In this document: in pieces, positions 15,201-26,738 of the stretch
Position numbering within the stretch: position 1 is the stretch's first letter
Layout of the letters: every line of letters starts with the position of its first letter
Source of the DNA: Galaxea fascicularis
Lineage: Eukaryota > Cnidaria > Anthozoa > Scleractinia > Euphylliidae
Direction: 5' to 3'
Length of the DNA: 64,000 bases
Assembly: GCA_948470475.1 (NCBI GenBank)
Contig: OX419345.1
Span: forward strand, 407,501-471,500
Translations under genes and position numbers: made by a program
The notes under the pieces: generated by a model
Seen by the model: the letters and a program-made list of their open reading frames with translations, nothing else
The model's database searches: none
What the model was told of the DNA's origin: nothing

Positions 15201-18200
15201 CCCAAAAGGGACCACCATTTAACTTCCCCATACCATATCAATAGTCCAGCAGGCATACATGGCATGAGAATACAGGAAATGATCACAATGGATCAGTTGA
15301 CTGAGATAAAGATTATAATGTTGGGAATTAAAGGGTTAACAAGTTAAAATTCCTTCTCAGAACAATTCAACCACTTCATGAATTAGCTCGTCTTCAGACT
15401 GAAAGACCCAAGTGTGGTTATTCCAAGGTAACATGAAGCATCTGCTTGCTTTTGAGTATTATTAGAACTTGATTCTTCTTGACTGATTAAAACCAAATGT
15501 GCATTTTTCATTGACGTTTATTGGCAAGAATAAAAAAAATATTGTTTTTCCTGCTCTGGTATCATGATTTAAAAAAAAAATTTCTGTACTCAGAGCGTAA
15601 ATAAAAACTTAAAAGTGGGATATTTTGTTCGGATCCACCAAACTTCATCAGCCACAATGCAAATTTGAATGTTAAGAAGGGTTATAATATGGTCCTGACA
15701 GAGCTAAGATGGTATCATAGATGCTGGCTAGTTCAAAGCCATTGTCCCTGTCCAAAGAGGGCTTATGTAATCTTATCCCAATTGCCTCCTTTATGCAGCA
15801 TTTGAAAGTGTTACTTTCCGTTGCAAGAACTTTTGTTTTACTGGAATTCTCTGAGTGACACGTTCAAAAATTGGCAAGTTAAAAAAAGGTATCTAAAGCA
15901 AGTTGCATGTTTGGAAAGAGTGAGATTGTTGTTCCAAAACAACAGTTAACTATAACCCAGCATTAAAGGCAGATATGGCATCATCAGCATCATTGTCTTG
16001 CTAACTCTTCCCAGTGTAAATTGCTTCTCTTTTCTTTCACCATTCTCTGTCTCATGTCCTTTGATATGTGGTACACAGGATAATTTTTATTCTCTAAACA
16101 ACCTACTGAAAGTGCTCAAAATTTGCACCACTTTTCAGATCTCCAGAACATTCTCCTTCCGTCAGCTCCAGTCCTGGTTGAGATCCAATCTGCAGGTGAA
16201 TCCTTTTGGAGTATCTTCAATCCTTTCTCATGGATTCAAACAACAAGACACACATGAACAAAGTAAGAAACTGCCTGGAATTGCTGGCTTGCAAGTGATG
16301 TCATGGCGGCCATGTTGGTGGTCAAGAACAATAGCCTTTCTCTCCGCTGGGAACTAAATTCTATTTTTATGTAAATTCTTCAAAAGAATTTTCTATTGTT
16401 TTGACCCCCAACGTGGCCGCCCTGTCACGTGGTTGAAAACCAAGAATACTGAAAACTTTGTAATGAATATTGTTGTAACATGTGATTAGTTACATGTTTG
16501 GTCCTCAAACCAGCACACTTGAAGACCAACAGCATGATCAACAGTAGCAGTAATAATGACGAATGACCCAGATTTTTGAATACATACGTACTTACACACA
16601 TTGTTTATTTGGTACCTTATACATCGTAGTCATCAACATAACCTCCAAATAAATTTATAAACATGTTCAAATGCCCAGGAACCATAAAAGGGTATCACAT
16701 CTGTAACCACCTAATTTCCTTAATATTAGTGCTGCTAAAACTTCGTCCACACTGAATCTGACCATAAACTGTGGTCTTGATGCAGATTTTCTGAGCCTCA
16801 GTGACACTTTTGATGAGCACAGTCTTCTGCGACATCAGGAAGCAGACCACAGTCCTACAGTCAATAAGGAATCACCTACTCACAGAACTCGCATTATGAG
16901 CAATATAGGCTTTGCTCCTCCAGAGTAAGTAAACACAAAATTATTGAGTCTTTTCAGAAGAACAGTTCTTTTTGGTGGTGCTGTATATTTTATTGTCATC
17001 ATGTATCGAACGGATATTCTTTTCTGACCAACTCCTCTTTAAATGGTAAGGTTGAGTTTACTCTACATTTTTCTAAAAATTAAGTTGAAAACAGCTGAGT
17101 TTTGTTATGCTGATTTATTGATGTATGGAATTTGAAAAATACTTTGACCCAAAGTAAAACAGTGTTTTTGTTGTTCCTGTTTGGCCTGTGATTTTAACTT
17201 GATTTTAATTTGTACAGGTTTGCCTAAAACAGATTTCTCTAGTTTCCTTTCTTTTTTATAACAGGCAAAGGGTAATTATTCTGTCTCAAGTCTGTAAGCA
17301 AACTGTGGCAAAGGTATAGCAGATTAAGTTCAATTTGTAAGGTGCTTTTATGTTGCTTAAAGACAACTGCCAAGTGATATTATGCACTCTTACATAATTA
17401 AGTATATTGTTTGAGTTATGATCAAAATTAAAATTTTTTGCTATTTTTTATTACTGATGCCTTTCAAGGATTCAGGTCTGGTGTTGCTCGTTTAAAACTC
17501 TCTCTGCCAGCTTTTTGGTTGAAGAAATAGGAAGTATAATTTTATAGGATTTAAAGTAGGTAGGCACCAGGGCTACCACCAGAGCTGCAGCGGTTGTGAG
17601 TCATCAAGTCACCAGCTACTTGGCCATATTGGTCAACAAATACTTGGAAAGTATGACTCTTATAAATTGGCCGCTTCGATTGTCACAGCCGTCTACTATC
17701 ACAGGGGCATACACCTGCTACAAATCCTTTTGAAAGCCCTGAGGCACCCCTAAGATTTCTTTACTCTCTCCTTTTCAATACTTTAATGGTAAAGGTGAAG
17801 GATAGAAATGACAACCGGTGATCAGTAACTACCGGTCAAATTTGCCAGCCAAAAAATGAAATAAAATTTCACAGAAATAAAATAAAAATATTAACTGGAC
17901 AAAGCTAGTTGCTAATCATGCATCAATCTGTTTTCCCTTATTTCCATCCCTGAAAGGTGGGTACTGTGTTCACAGTACACAGGAGTCAGTATCTGGTTCC
18001 TGGCATCTTATGACGACCCTCATGTTGTGTACTAATTCAGACTTTCTGTTCACAGGCCAGTGATTCATATGCTGGAAGTATGGTGAAAGTTCATCGATGT
18101 CACTACTCATACATCTATATCCTGTGTCCTTTGAGGTTTGTTAATCACATAATTGATACCGTAACAGATATTAAGATAATATGTTTGGTCAGTTCAATAA

Positions 18201-21200
18201 GTAGAAAAAAGAGCATTGATTACAATTTTTCAGAGGTCTTTCATAGAAGATCCCAGTTGTTGTGTTTCCTTCTTCATTAAAACTTTACTCTTAAAGTTTG
18301 GGATTTTAAGAGGTGACCCCTGCAACATCTAAACACATGTAAATGTGGCGCTTGTCAGTGGAAGACAAATCGAAGTGTATACAAAATAATCTAGAATATT
18401 AGTCGTTATTTACCATTTTTGAGCATCTTTGACCAAAATTTATTCCTTTTTCCTCAGTGTGCATCAGTTTATTTTAGTATATTTTCATGAATTTTTGTGT
18501 CTTTAGGGCAGTGACAATAGAGAATTGTCACAATTCCACAATTGTTCTTGGAGTAACAAAAACAACTGTCAATATTATTGGCTGCGACACTTGTACATTT
18601 TTTGCTGTCTGCGAAAGAATCTCTATCAGGTTAGTTCTATCTCCATCTGTTTACCACAGGGAGACCATGTTTTTTAAGTCTCGTTTTGTGAGTCATTATT
18701 TAAGTTCTGACTCTTTGCAAAAGATGCAATCTTTATTAAACGCACAAAACAGGTAATAAACACGATATTTTTGCGGGAAACATAATTTTGGCAAGTAATT
18801 CCACGGTGCAGAGGATCAGCGCCCTCTGACAGTGTTGATTGGGCTAATGAATGCCTCCTGAACGTTCTGATTAGATTATGTGGCGGTGAATATTCTAAAT
18901 TTATCTAAATTTAAGAATTCTAGACGTCATATCATGCTTGCCTGAGCATTATCACCAGCAATTGGATTTTTATTCACGTAATTGTCTTGCAAAGAGACGC
19001 CATTTTGACAGTGTAGGATTTGCAATATTTATTTCCCTTTCTCCCCTTTCAGTGGCTGTAACAACTGTTCCTTCAATCTCTGTACGCCAACAAGACCTGT
19101 GATCCTTCCAGGAAATGAGAAAATAGTGCTAGGACCATATCACACCTACTACCCCACCCTGGAGGAACATTTACACGGCCCCTGGGGAGTCCCCACGGAA
19201 CCCAACCTTTGGAATTATCCGCTTGTACTTGGTAAGAGAATAAGTCACGTGTGGGTGATATATATGAAATACAGTAAAAACCCGCGCGTAAGAACCTAGA
19301 AAATTAAGAACCTCCTGGCAGAAATTTGCTACTTTAATACCCCAAAGTATAAGAACCTGTTTAGCCAAAAAAATTCCAAGAGGTTCTTATATGTGGTTAT
19401 ATTGACAGTTCTATAGCTGGGAACATATGTTGTGGTTCAATGTTCAAATCAGTTTGATTTTTTGAAACTGGTTTGTTCTTGATTATAAGCATTTATTCTA
19501 TAAAATAACAGTTTATAATGAAGAACAAACCATATATTATACTATTTTCTACTCCGTAAAAATTAAGAACCTAATTAAGAACCTACTTAGCTTAAAATGC
19601 CAGTAAGTACCCCAAAATATAAGAACCTGTTTTGCCAAACTCTGAAAAAGTAGGTTCTTACACTCGGGTTTTTACTGTAAATCATATATGAACCGCGGAT
19701 GTGAAATCAAATGAAGACTGATCCTCGCAGTTCTGACGCCTGAAAAAAAAAATTCAGGACTTCAACGGGGTTTGAACCCGTGACCTTACGATACCGGTGC
19801 GATGCTCTAACCAACTGAGCTACGAAGCCACTGACGTTTGGAGCAGGTCAGTTGTACGTTCATATGTTCCCGTGAAAGAGATGAATGTGGATGATATATA
19901 TCAAATAAATCATATGTGAACTGCGGATGTGAAATCAAATGAAGACTGAATGTGTCACGTGATTCATAATTTGGTTGTAGGGCGTAAACAATTGCCATAT
20001 CAACTGTCGTTTTTTTTTTGTTTCAGCGTCGGATTCTTCTACAGGTCCTACCGCTGTTTACTGCGAACTACCACCGAAGGATTTCTTCACGTTTACAATT
20101 CCTTTTTCCATGAAAGGGTCTACAGATGTAAGTGGTGCTCAGTTAGGCGACATCAGCTCACTTTTAATGTTCAATTCAATCATTCATGATAGTGACAGTC
20201 TGCTAATGACCACCACCGTTTGTTTGTTCAATTAATTAAAACTGACTGAATAGTCACCCTGACCCTTACCGTGCGGCTACAAAATAGGCCGATCTATACG
20301 TTTTGCCGTATTCAGTTCGGTCCCGGACCATTCATAATCCCTATCCTTATCCCGCACGTGATCCTTGTCCCGATCTCGCTTCGACCCGGTGCGAAGTTAT
20401 TAACTAGTTTGAGCCCATTTCCGTACAAAGATTCAGTATTCAAATGATGGGGCATACTGCACTCCTTCGCACACACACCTAAAACTCATTTCATATCCAT
20501 TCTTCCTATCCTCTGCTGATTGTCTCTTATAACTCATTGTTCTTAGTACTTCCCATCTAACCACACTTTTATTTATTTAATTTAGGGTCCACCCATTCCT
20601 CTTCCAGAAAGATACGAGGAAGCGTTAAAAGAACGAGAAAAGTAATTAGTTTTGTTTTTAACCAAAGTTTTAAGGGACATCTTTATAATCCAGCGGCCTG
20701 AGTTGTTCACCGGACGAATGGCGGGGGAGGAGGGGACAGGTTCATGTTTTCTAGCACTTGCTGCTAGTCACAAGTTTTCTCGCGCTCGGCACTTTAAGTT
20801 CGTTACCATACTTCCACAGTTTGCATGCGTTAGCTTGTTACGTATTTCGTGGTTGCCGTTTTCCTGGATCTTGTCAGTCACCTGTTGTCCTATTTTCATC
20901 TCTGGCTCCGTGTTTGTGTTTCAAGAACTCTCCCAATACAACAGGCATTAATTTATATTTACATCTTCTTAAGGGCCATAAACAACTGGTATCAATTGGT
21001 GAAAACATCGTCATTGAGTAAACAACAGAGGAGACAGCTACAGAAAGACGTACAGGACAGATTTCAGGTGAGAACACCGCTGAGTTCTTAAAAGCGACTT
21101 TCGCTCAGTTTGAATATACACGGAGGGCGAAAGCCGCTTAGCGACCATACCACCCGAAAACTGCTTTCCCCAGCTGTAATTCATCTTCTTGATAAATGCG

Positions 21201-21424
21201 TAAAAGACAGCTCGTAATTTTGACCAATTGAATAGTTTATTCTAGTGATGAAATAGTTTTTCAGATTTTCTAACTGGGAGCTAATTTAGTACCCCGCAGA
21301 AATCACCCCAACGTTAATGTTAGGTTTATTTGGTTTGTTGTAGGAATGGCTGGCAGACAGCGGTCATGCGACTCAGTTAAATGGTCTGGTACCACCACAC
21401 TCCACAGCAAATCTTAAAACTTAG
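12218..21424 (+). CDS. TBCCD1: TBCC domain-containing protein 1
   Basis: Relative of tubulin cofactor C and RP2. It localises to centrosomes and basal bodies and is needed for centrosome-nucleus linkage and Golgi position. Nineteen exons: 12218-12304, 12676-12737, 13144-13206, 13418-13515, 13685-13796, 14357-14414, 14620-14695, 14799-14895, 15361-15427, 16139-16262, 16786-16924, 17265-17313, 18056-18135, 18507-18629, 19053-19231, 20027-20127, 20586-20641, 20974-21067, 21344-21424. The sum is 1746 nt (581 residues; human about 557) and every junction keeps phase. The N-terminus has ALWVKPDPFDFGA and TLQFILFLYIQQ. The C-terminal half is the TBCC beta-helix (RVIILSQVCKQTVAKASDSY, CPLRAVTIENCHNSTIVLG, TPTRPVILPGN, GPYHTYYPTLEEHL). 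The end, EWLADSGHATQLNGLVPP, matches the family. The start ATG is the first residue of the conserved N-terminal block. Confidence 0.94.
19272..19677. mobile_element. mariner-type MITE in a TBCCD1 intron
   Basis: Terminal inverted repeats begin CAGTAAAAACCCG-x-G-x-GTAAGAACCT at both ends and are flanked by TA (19270-19271 and 19678-19679), the target site of Tc1/mariner elements. Internal copies of TAAGAACCT recur. It has no coding capacity and lies just after exon 19053-19231. Confidence 0.7.
19681..19949 (-). mobile_element. tRNA-headed element flanked by 40-bp direct repeats
   Basis: The tRNA-like unit at 19757-19829 (minus) lies between two direct copies of about 40 bp ending GCGGATGTGAAATCAAATGAAGACTGA (about 19681-19721 and 19909-19949, one or two differences). 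The flanks match the bodies of the elements at 1.24-1.77 kb and 50.96-51.16 kb, so the direct repeats are element sequence, not a target duplication. Confidence 0.55.
19757..19829 (-). tRNA. tRNA-like unit, degenerate (Thr-like)
   Basis: About 73 nt with acceptor GGCTTCG against TGAAGTCC, D arm GCTC/GAGC and T loop TTCAAAC. The anticodon stem does not pair properly and GGT stands at the anticodon position, as in the 1.4-1.7 kb copies. Most likely a SINE head in a TBCCD1 intron. Confidence 0.3.
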
Positions 21425-22690
21425 AAACAAGATTGAGGAGTGAATCAACCCAGAACACGCCAGGCACGGCAGTGGAACACACCATGGAGAGAGGCCAGCC
21501 GGGGCAGAAGCAAACGTTCAGAGTCTTGCGATCATCGTAATAACATCTAGGGTCAATTACAAAACCGAGTACTCCACCTCACTTGACATTTCACCGCCAT
21601 ATTTGAGGAGGATTTTCAAGTTAGTTTCTGTAACACGAATGAACGAATGACCTAACAATTAGGGCGAGGCATTCGCCAACGAATTCTTGTTCATGACGTA
21701 ACGCGCTTCTTAAATAGTAGAAAAACTAGTAGAAAAATTCATGTTTCGCACGGGCATGGAATACTCCTTGAAAATGATTTTGTCCTTGAAAACTCCGTGA
21801 ATTTGTAGGTACAGCGCTTACATTTTATGAAAAAATCCTTGAATACTCCAGACTACAGCAAAATAAGTTCATCTTGACATCAAAAGATCGGCCGAGAAAC
21901 GCTTTTGAAGTCTGAAAAAAGTCCAAGCTTTTATAGTTGCACTTGAAAGACAAATTCAAACTAAAATAAAATACTTTCAACACAATTTTAAATTCACAAA
22001 ACTAGCTTTGCAACAGGCTCATCATTTAACTAAGTAACTAAGTAACCGCACCTTCAATAGGGTTTCCCAAGTGTATTGTGAAGTCCCCAAAACAAAACCA
22101 CAGGGAAATGTACTTGGACGCGTCGCTCTAAGCGTGAAATTTATTCAACTTTTGCGCTCTTCATTTTCTTATGAATTCAAAAGGTCAAAGAGGAAACTGC
22201 ATATATAATCGGCAGTGGGAACTTAATTCCCTGTGCAAAGTTGACTGACTGCGTTCAAAGGTGACAGGAATAAGGTCTTATGCAAATACTGTGATTAGAT
22301 GGATTCCTTGAATTTTGTGATAAAGCAGGGTTTTCAATTTAAGCCGGCGCCCGACGCAAGTCACCGGCTACTTTAAGCGTTTGCACCGGATACTTCTGCA
22401 TAAACCTCGGCTCCGCCGCACTGTGAGGCAATCGCGGCGCAATAGTCCTCCGGGTACTTCTGCATATCCTCCTGCTACTTTTTTCCTTTTTGAAACCCCT
22501 GATAAAGTCCTGGAAAAGTCTTCTAATAAAAGTTCTTATAACCTGTATGAACCATGTAAATTACATGGACGTTTGTGGTTAACACTTCTTCCTCCACGCC
22601 CTGGTCCTTGAAAACAAATATAGAGTCAGTCTTGAGCTTGTAATGTGTGTGCGTTGTGGGAGCTATGTCCATCTGTTTTACTTTGACTAA
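21425..22690. other. Intergenic, no gene seen
   Basis: TBCCD1 3' flank. No ORF with family resemblance and no clear AATAAA close to the stop. The stretch around 22330-22480 is unusually GC-rich for the window (CCGGCGCCCGACGC), but I could not assign it. Confidence 0.4.
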
Positions 22691-23600
22691 CTCGAGGTTT
22701 TTTAACCAATCAGAGACAGTTTTGTTAACAAAGAATTTCGACTTTGTGGTTTTTAAAGCCAATGAAATTCAGTCCTAAATTTAACTTGGCGGCGGTGGGA
22801 ACAGACGCGACAGATCCAAAATTACATCAATAAATGGCCGTTTTTATGCTGGAGACGTTAAAGTCGTCTCCAGACGATTTTAACGTCTAGTATAAAAACG
22901 ATAAATAAGACAGACGCATTTAACGTCGTTGAGACGCACTTAACTGACGACTTAAACGTCTCAGACGTTAAATGCATAATATCAAATGCGTCTAGTATAA
23001 AAACGGGACGCCCTAACTGGGACGCATTTAGCCCTGAGTCCTTTGTTCATCTGCACTTCGTTCCTTCCTTACTCTCTTGGTTTACACGACAAACAAGCCA
23101 TATGCCGAGGCTACATCTAGTTCCTTCTCCATCGCCAGAAAATGCTGATTCCTAGACTAATTTTTCTTACAAAAATATTTGCAACTGTCCGTCTGGGCGA
23201 CGTCGGGACATAAATTTGAGAAGCTGCAATTCCGCCATGTTTATTTGCTTATATATTCGGGTGTGAACGTTATTTTGATGATGAGTTTGCTCGTGCCCAG
23301 TGTCTTCCGAGAATAGAACCTAGTCTTTTTTTAGACTTTTTTTTCTAGTCTTTTTTAGTCTTGTTTTCGTCCGTCAGTTTGTCTACTTTTATGCGTCCCG
23401 TTTTTATACCAGACGGCTTTAACGTCGCAGACGTCAAATGCGTCTTGACGACTTTAACGTCTCTAGCATAAAAACGGCCAATTTCTGTCGTGTTTGTTCC
23501 CCGCCAAGTTAAATTTAGGATTGAATTTCATTGGCTTTGAAAACCGTAAAGTCGAAATTCTTTGTTAATGAATCTATCTCTGATTGGTTAAAAAGAGCTC
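22691..23600. mobile_element. Long-arm inverted-repeat element, about 910 bp
   Basis: Arms at about 22691-22876 and 23446-23600 are inverted copies. Both contain TTAACCAATCAGAGA, AACAAAGAATTTCGACTTT, GCCAATGAAATTCA, CTAAATTTAACTTGGCGG and GGCCGTTTTTATGCT. The interior repeats AGACGTTAAATGCGTC-type motifs in both orientations (22900-23010, 23400-23460). No transposase frame was seen, so it is probably a non-autonomous DNA transposon. It ends 179 bp before the 23779 gene and may supply its upstream region. Confidence 0.7.
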
Positions 23601-23638
23601 GGGTGGCCCCGGTTAAAGTCGTTGCACTGTATTACTGT

Positions 23639-23646
23639 TATAAATA
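23639..23646 (+). promoter_or_regulatory. Candidate TATA box
   Basis: TATAAATA, 133 bp before the ATG at 23779. A second candidate, TATAAAG at 23737-23743, lies 36 bp before the ATG. Either could serve the intronless gene; no transcription start is known. Confidence 0.35.
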
Positions 23647-23778
23647 GAATCTTACTGAGGAAGGCGTCATCGAAAGCCAATCACATTCCAGGAAGCACAA
23701 TGCTATTGTTCACTTCCGAGAAACTGGATTGTGCAGTATAAAGAAGATCAGTACAGCCCATGATTAAGTGGTTTGAAA

Positions 23779-24957
23779 ATGGATTCCCGAATGGATGAAC
23801 CGGCTGCTAAACGGTCGCGTGCAGTAGAAACAGATGGCGAAAACGCTGACAAGCGCACCATCGAGCTGAACCTGAATAAATATGCAAAGTGGGTGAGAGA
23901 CCAAACGGACGAACAACTTGTGTCGATTTTTGAGATCGGGCTTAAAATCAAAGAGTCCGTTGTCTTGACGGTCGATGTCAGCCGAGACTTCTTGGGGAAA
24001 ACGCTCACCTCACAAATGGAACCAGTCATAAACAGCATCGAGAAGGAAGTGAAGCTGCAGCTACAAGCAGTACAAACAGTGCAAGGTAATGTTACGCAAG
24101 TTGTGAGTAATCAAGTCAACAAGATGTCGACCGAAGTGCAATCCTTCAAGTCTGATGTGAAGACAGATATTGAAAAGATCGGGCAAGAGTTCCAAAGCAA
24201 AGTGGATGATGTCGTGAGCAAAGCATCCTCGCTTAAAACGTTGGATGAACAAATAGGAAGGTCCGAGAAAAGGCTGACTGACCACATCACCTTGAAAATG
24301 AAAGAATGTAGTGAGGAGATGACCAAAATAACGAGCTCGCTGAAGATGTCGCATGTAAAAGGCTCAGTCGGAGAAGTGCAAGTGACTAACGTTCTGAAAG
24401 AAGCGTTTCCTAACTTCACTGTTACTGACACGTCAAAGCAACCGAGAAGTGGTGACATACTAGTGGAAACAACACAGCAGAACAAGATCATGATTGAGGT
24501 CAAAAACTGAGAAAGTAGCAATGTGCCTCAGAAGGACGTTGAACGCTTCAAAGACAACCTAGCGAACTCTCCTAACATCAAAGTAGGCATCTTTCTTTCC
24601 ATGAAAAGTGGAATCGTTAACAAGGCATCGAATGGAAAGTTCCAAGTCAACTTTGATGAGAATCAATATCAAATCTATGTACCAAACGCATGCAGACAAG
24701 AAAACCTCATCGTGTGGAGTGTACTTCTGGCCGACGAGTTGGCGAAGGCAATGCGTGGGGATTTGGGAAGCAGTCAAGATCAGATGCTCAAACAACTGTA
24801 CGATGATTTTGAAGAGAGCAAACAACTCGAGAAAACATGCCGTGACAACCTGAAGTCCCTGGAAAAGTCAGCGGAATCTGTGACGAGTAGTTTGGATGCC
24901 ATTCTCAAAACTGTTGAAAAAACTAGGAAGAAATTGAAATCGTTGCTTAATGACTGA
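23779..24957 (+). CDS. Coiled-coil protein with PD-(D/E)XK nuclease-like fold, interrupted by one in-frame TGA
   Basis: Family not recognised by name. Intronless frame of 393 codons with a single internal TGA at codon 244 (24508-24510) and a final TGA at 24955-24957. The ATG at 23779 begins MDSRMDEPAAKRSR; the basic AKRSR may be a nuclear signal. Residues about 85-190 are coiled coil. Residues 194-243 resemble a PD-(D/E)XK core: E199 in GSVGEVQV, D226 in SGDILVE, then E240 and K242 in KIMIEVKN. The TGA follows N243. Downstream are KVGIFLSMKSGI, YQIYVPNA and LIVWSVLLADEL, then a second coiled coil. The layout recalls RmuC (coiled coil plus nuclease fold), but this is analogy only. A paralogue lies at 29076-30299. 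Without readthrough the product is 243 residues, ending inside the putative active-site region. Nuclease activity is inferred from motif spacing alone. Confidence 0.65.
24508..24510 (+). other. In-frame TGA after the E-x-K motif (possible recoding site)
   Basis: Context GTC AAA AAC TGA GAA AGT. The frame stays open for 148 sense codons after it, with homology to the paralogue throughout. The paralogue has TGA at the aligned position (29841-29843). The next base is G, not the CTA context of efficient animal readthrough. No SECIS element was recognised by eye in 24958-25600. Confidence 0.5.
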
Positions 24958-26738
24958 CGCAGTGAATCTTAAAGTAGTCTTCCCATAAGTAAACCAGCAA
25001 GTAGAACTCCGTAAAAGGTCTGGACGTTTTTTTGCAGTGGCAGTTGAAACAGTTGCTTTTCATTTTCAGGTGGTTACGTTTAACAGGTTTTACACGAATT
25101 CTCTTGTCGAATTTTGTACACCCAACAAATGAAAAGTTTGTTATAATCTTTTGTCATTCGGATTTTTAGATGAAAATGAACCGTGTAGATTTTGTTGAAA
25201 TGAAATATATGACCAAAGCAAACTACCTTGGATGTACTTGATCGCGTGTATTTGTTTCAGCGAAGCTTTTTATTCCTGTCTTGAATTAAAACTAGCGTGA
25301 CGTTGTATCCCTCTCGTGGAAACGTGCGTACCCAGATATTGCTGCAATAGTGTTGCTTCTTCTTCACGACCTTCGTGCGGTGTTGTCGGGTTTTGCTTTT
25401 GTGTGAGAGAGATGTGTTTGTATTGGGGACGCTGTTGATTGAAACATCAGTTCATTTTCAAACTTTGAGGTTGTGATGTTCGGACGGCAAGGCATTTACG
25501 ATAATTTCAAGTTACGACTTAAAACGTTCCACCCCCTCAATACAACAAAGAAATAATTTATTGTTCTTTTTCTGAGAAACTTCAAACCGTGTAAACAGCA
25601 TGCGTGGCATCATTTTAACCGTTTCCAAGAACCGAGGAGGAAACGGTTTCCGGTAGGTGAGAGGAACGGGGATGAGGAGGGTAGGTGACAAAGGTTGCTG
25701 TCTAGAATTTGTTAGGGTTTTACACATTGTGCTCGAATTTTTCACATTATGCTTATTGTCGGTGCTCAAAAACATCACTATTATGCTGGAAAGGCTTTAT
25801 GCTCCATTATGCTCACTTGATGTCGGATTGTTTTGCCTCCAGTTTGCTTAGTGCTTGAAGCAGTTCATGTGGCATAGAGTGTTGACTTCTTTCTAACATC
25901 GCCGTTGGTGTGCCTGGTTATGACAACAAAATGCACTTCCACTGTCAGCGTTGTTATATGAAAATGGTCCACGTTCAAACTACAGACTCAGACGTCCTTG
26001 AAACTGGCCACTTAGTTAGGCAATATAATTGAAAAGTTGCCAGTTTTAGTGGCAGTATGTTAGTGAAACGTAATGTGCTTTGACCAACCCTTTGAAGGGT
26101 TTTGGTAAGGAAGAAATGTTTGGCTAGTACAGATCCAAGTGATGCACTCTTTCTATGTTTATGTTTAATTTGACCTGTTGACCAAGCAGTTTGACACGTG
26201 ATATAACAGTGGCCAAATCCGGGATCGAAGTTCGACTATTATTAGTACTGGAATGCGAAAGTTTTTTTAATTTGCAGCCAACTCATAAACCAAATTATAC
26301 AAAGAGGCCGCTACACACTGGATCACTGGTCGGTAGGTTTTTTTTTCCGTCTATGTATATAGTAGATTTAGTAGCAAGAAGCCGAAACAACAGCAACAAA
26401 GTCCAATATATTAAACCGCATTCTACGTTACTGTTTTGAATTCCACGAAAATGTTATATCATAATTTTAGAGCCCGCATGATATAGTGCCAGCGGTTTTT
26501 TACTCGGGCTTCCTGTGGAAGGCCCGAATCTAAATCTGTCGTCCGTTTTTCGTTCTCTTTTTTTTTCGTTGTTTTCCACAAACCTCATTTCCGGCGTATT
26601 TGCGCAGGCGCTAACGATGAACCTGTAAAACCCGGTAAAAACCTGTTTACGTTTTGTTTACGCTTGTCTTCTCTGTTGAAAAGCAAGGCAGAAAGCAACT
26701 GTGGATTCCTCGACGGATTTTCAAAGGAAAAAGTTGAC
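24958..26738. other. Intergenic, no gene recognised
   Basis: 3' flank of the coiled-coil/nuclease-like gene and 5' flank of the split ORF. Only short frames occur here, none with family resemblance. A small inverted repeat (CGGGCTTCCTGTGGAAGGCCCG) lies near 26503-26525. Confidence 0.4.

Noticed and set aside
24111..24521. 136-codon minus-strand frame opposite the nuclease-like gene
   Set aside because: Antisense shadow; the plus frame has motifs and a paralogue. The same holds for 29504-29824.
24958..25600. SECIS element that would support selenocysteine at 24508
   Set aside because: Isolated ATGA and AA motifs occur (25171-25210), but no convincing stem was recognised by eye; left as a computational check.
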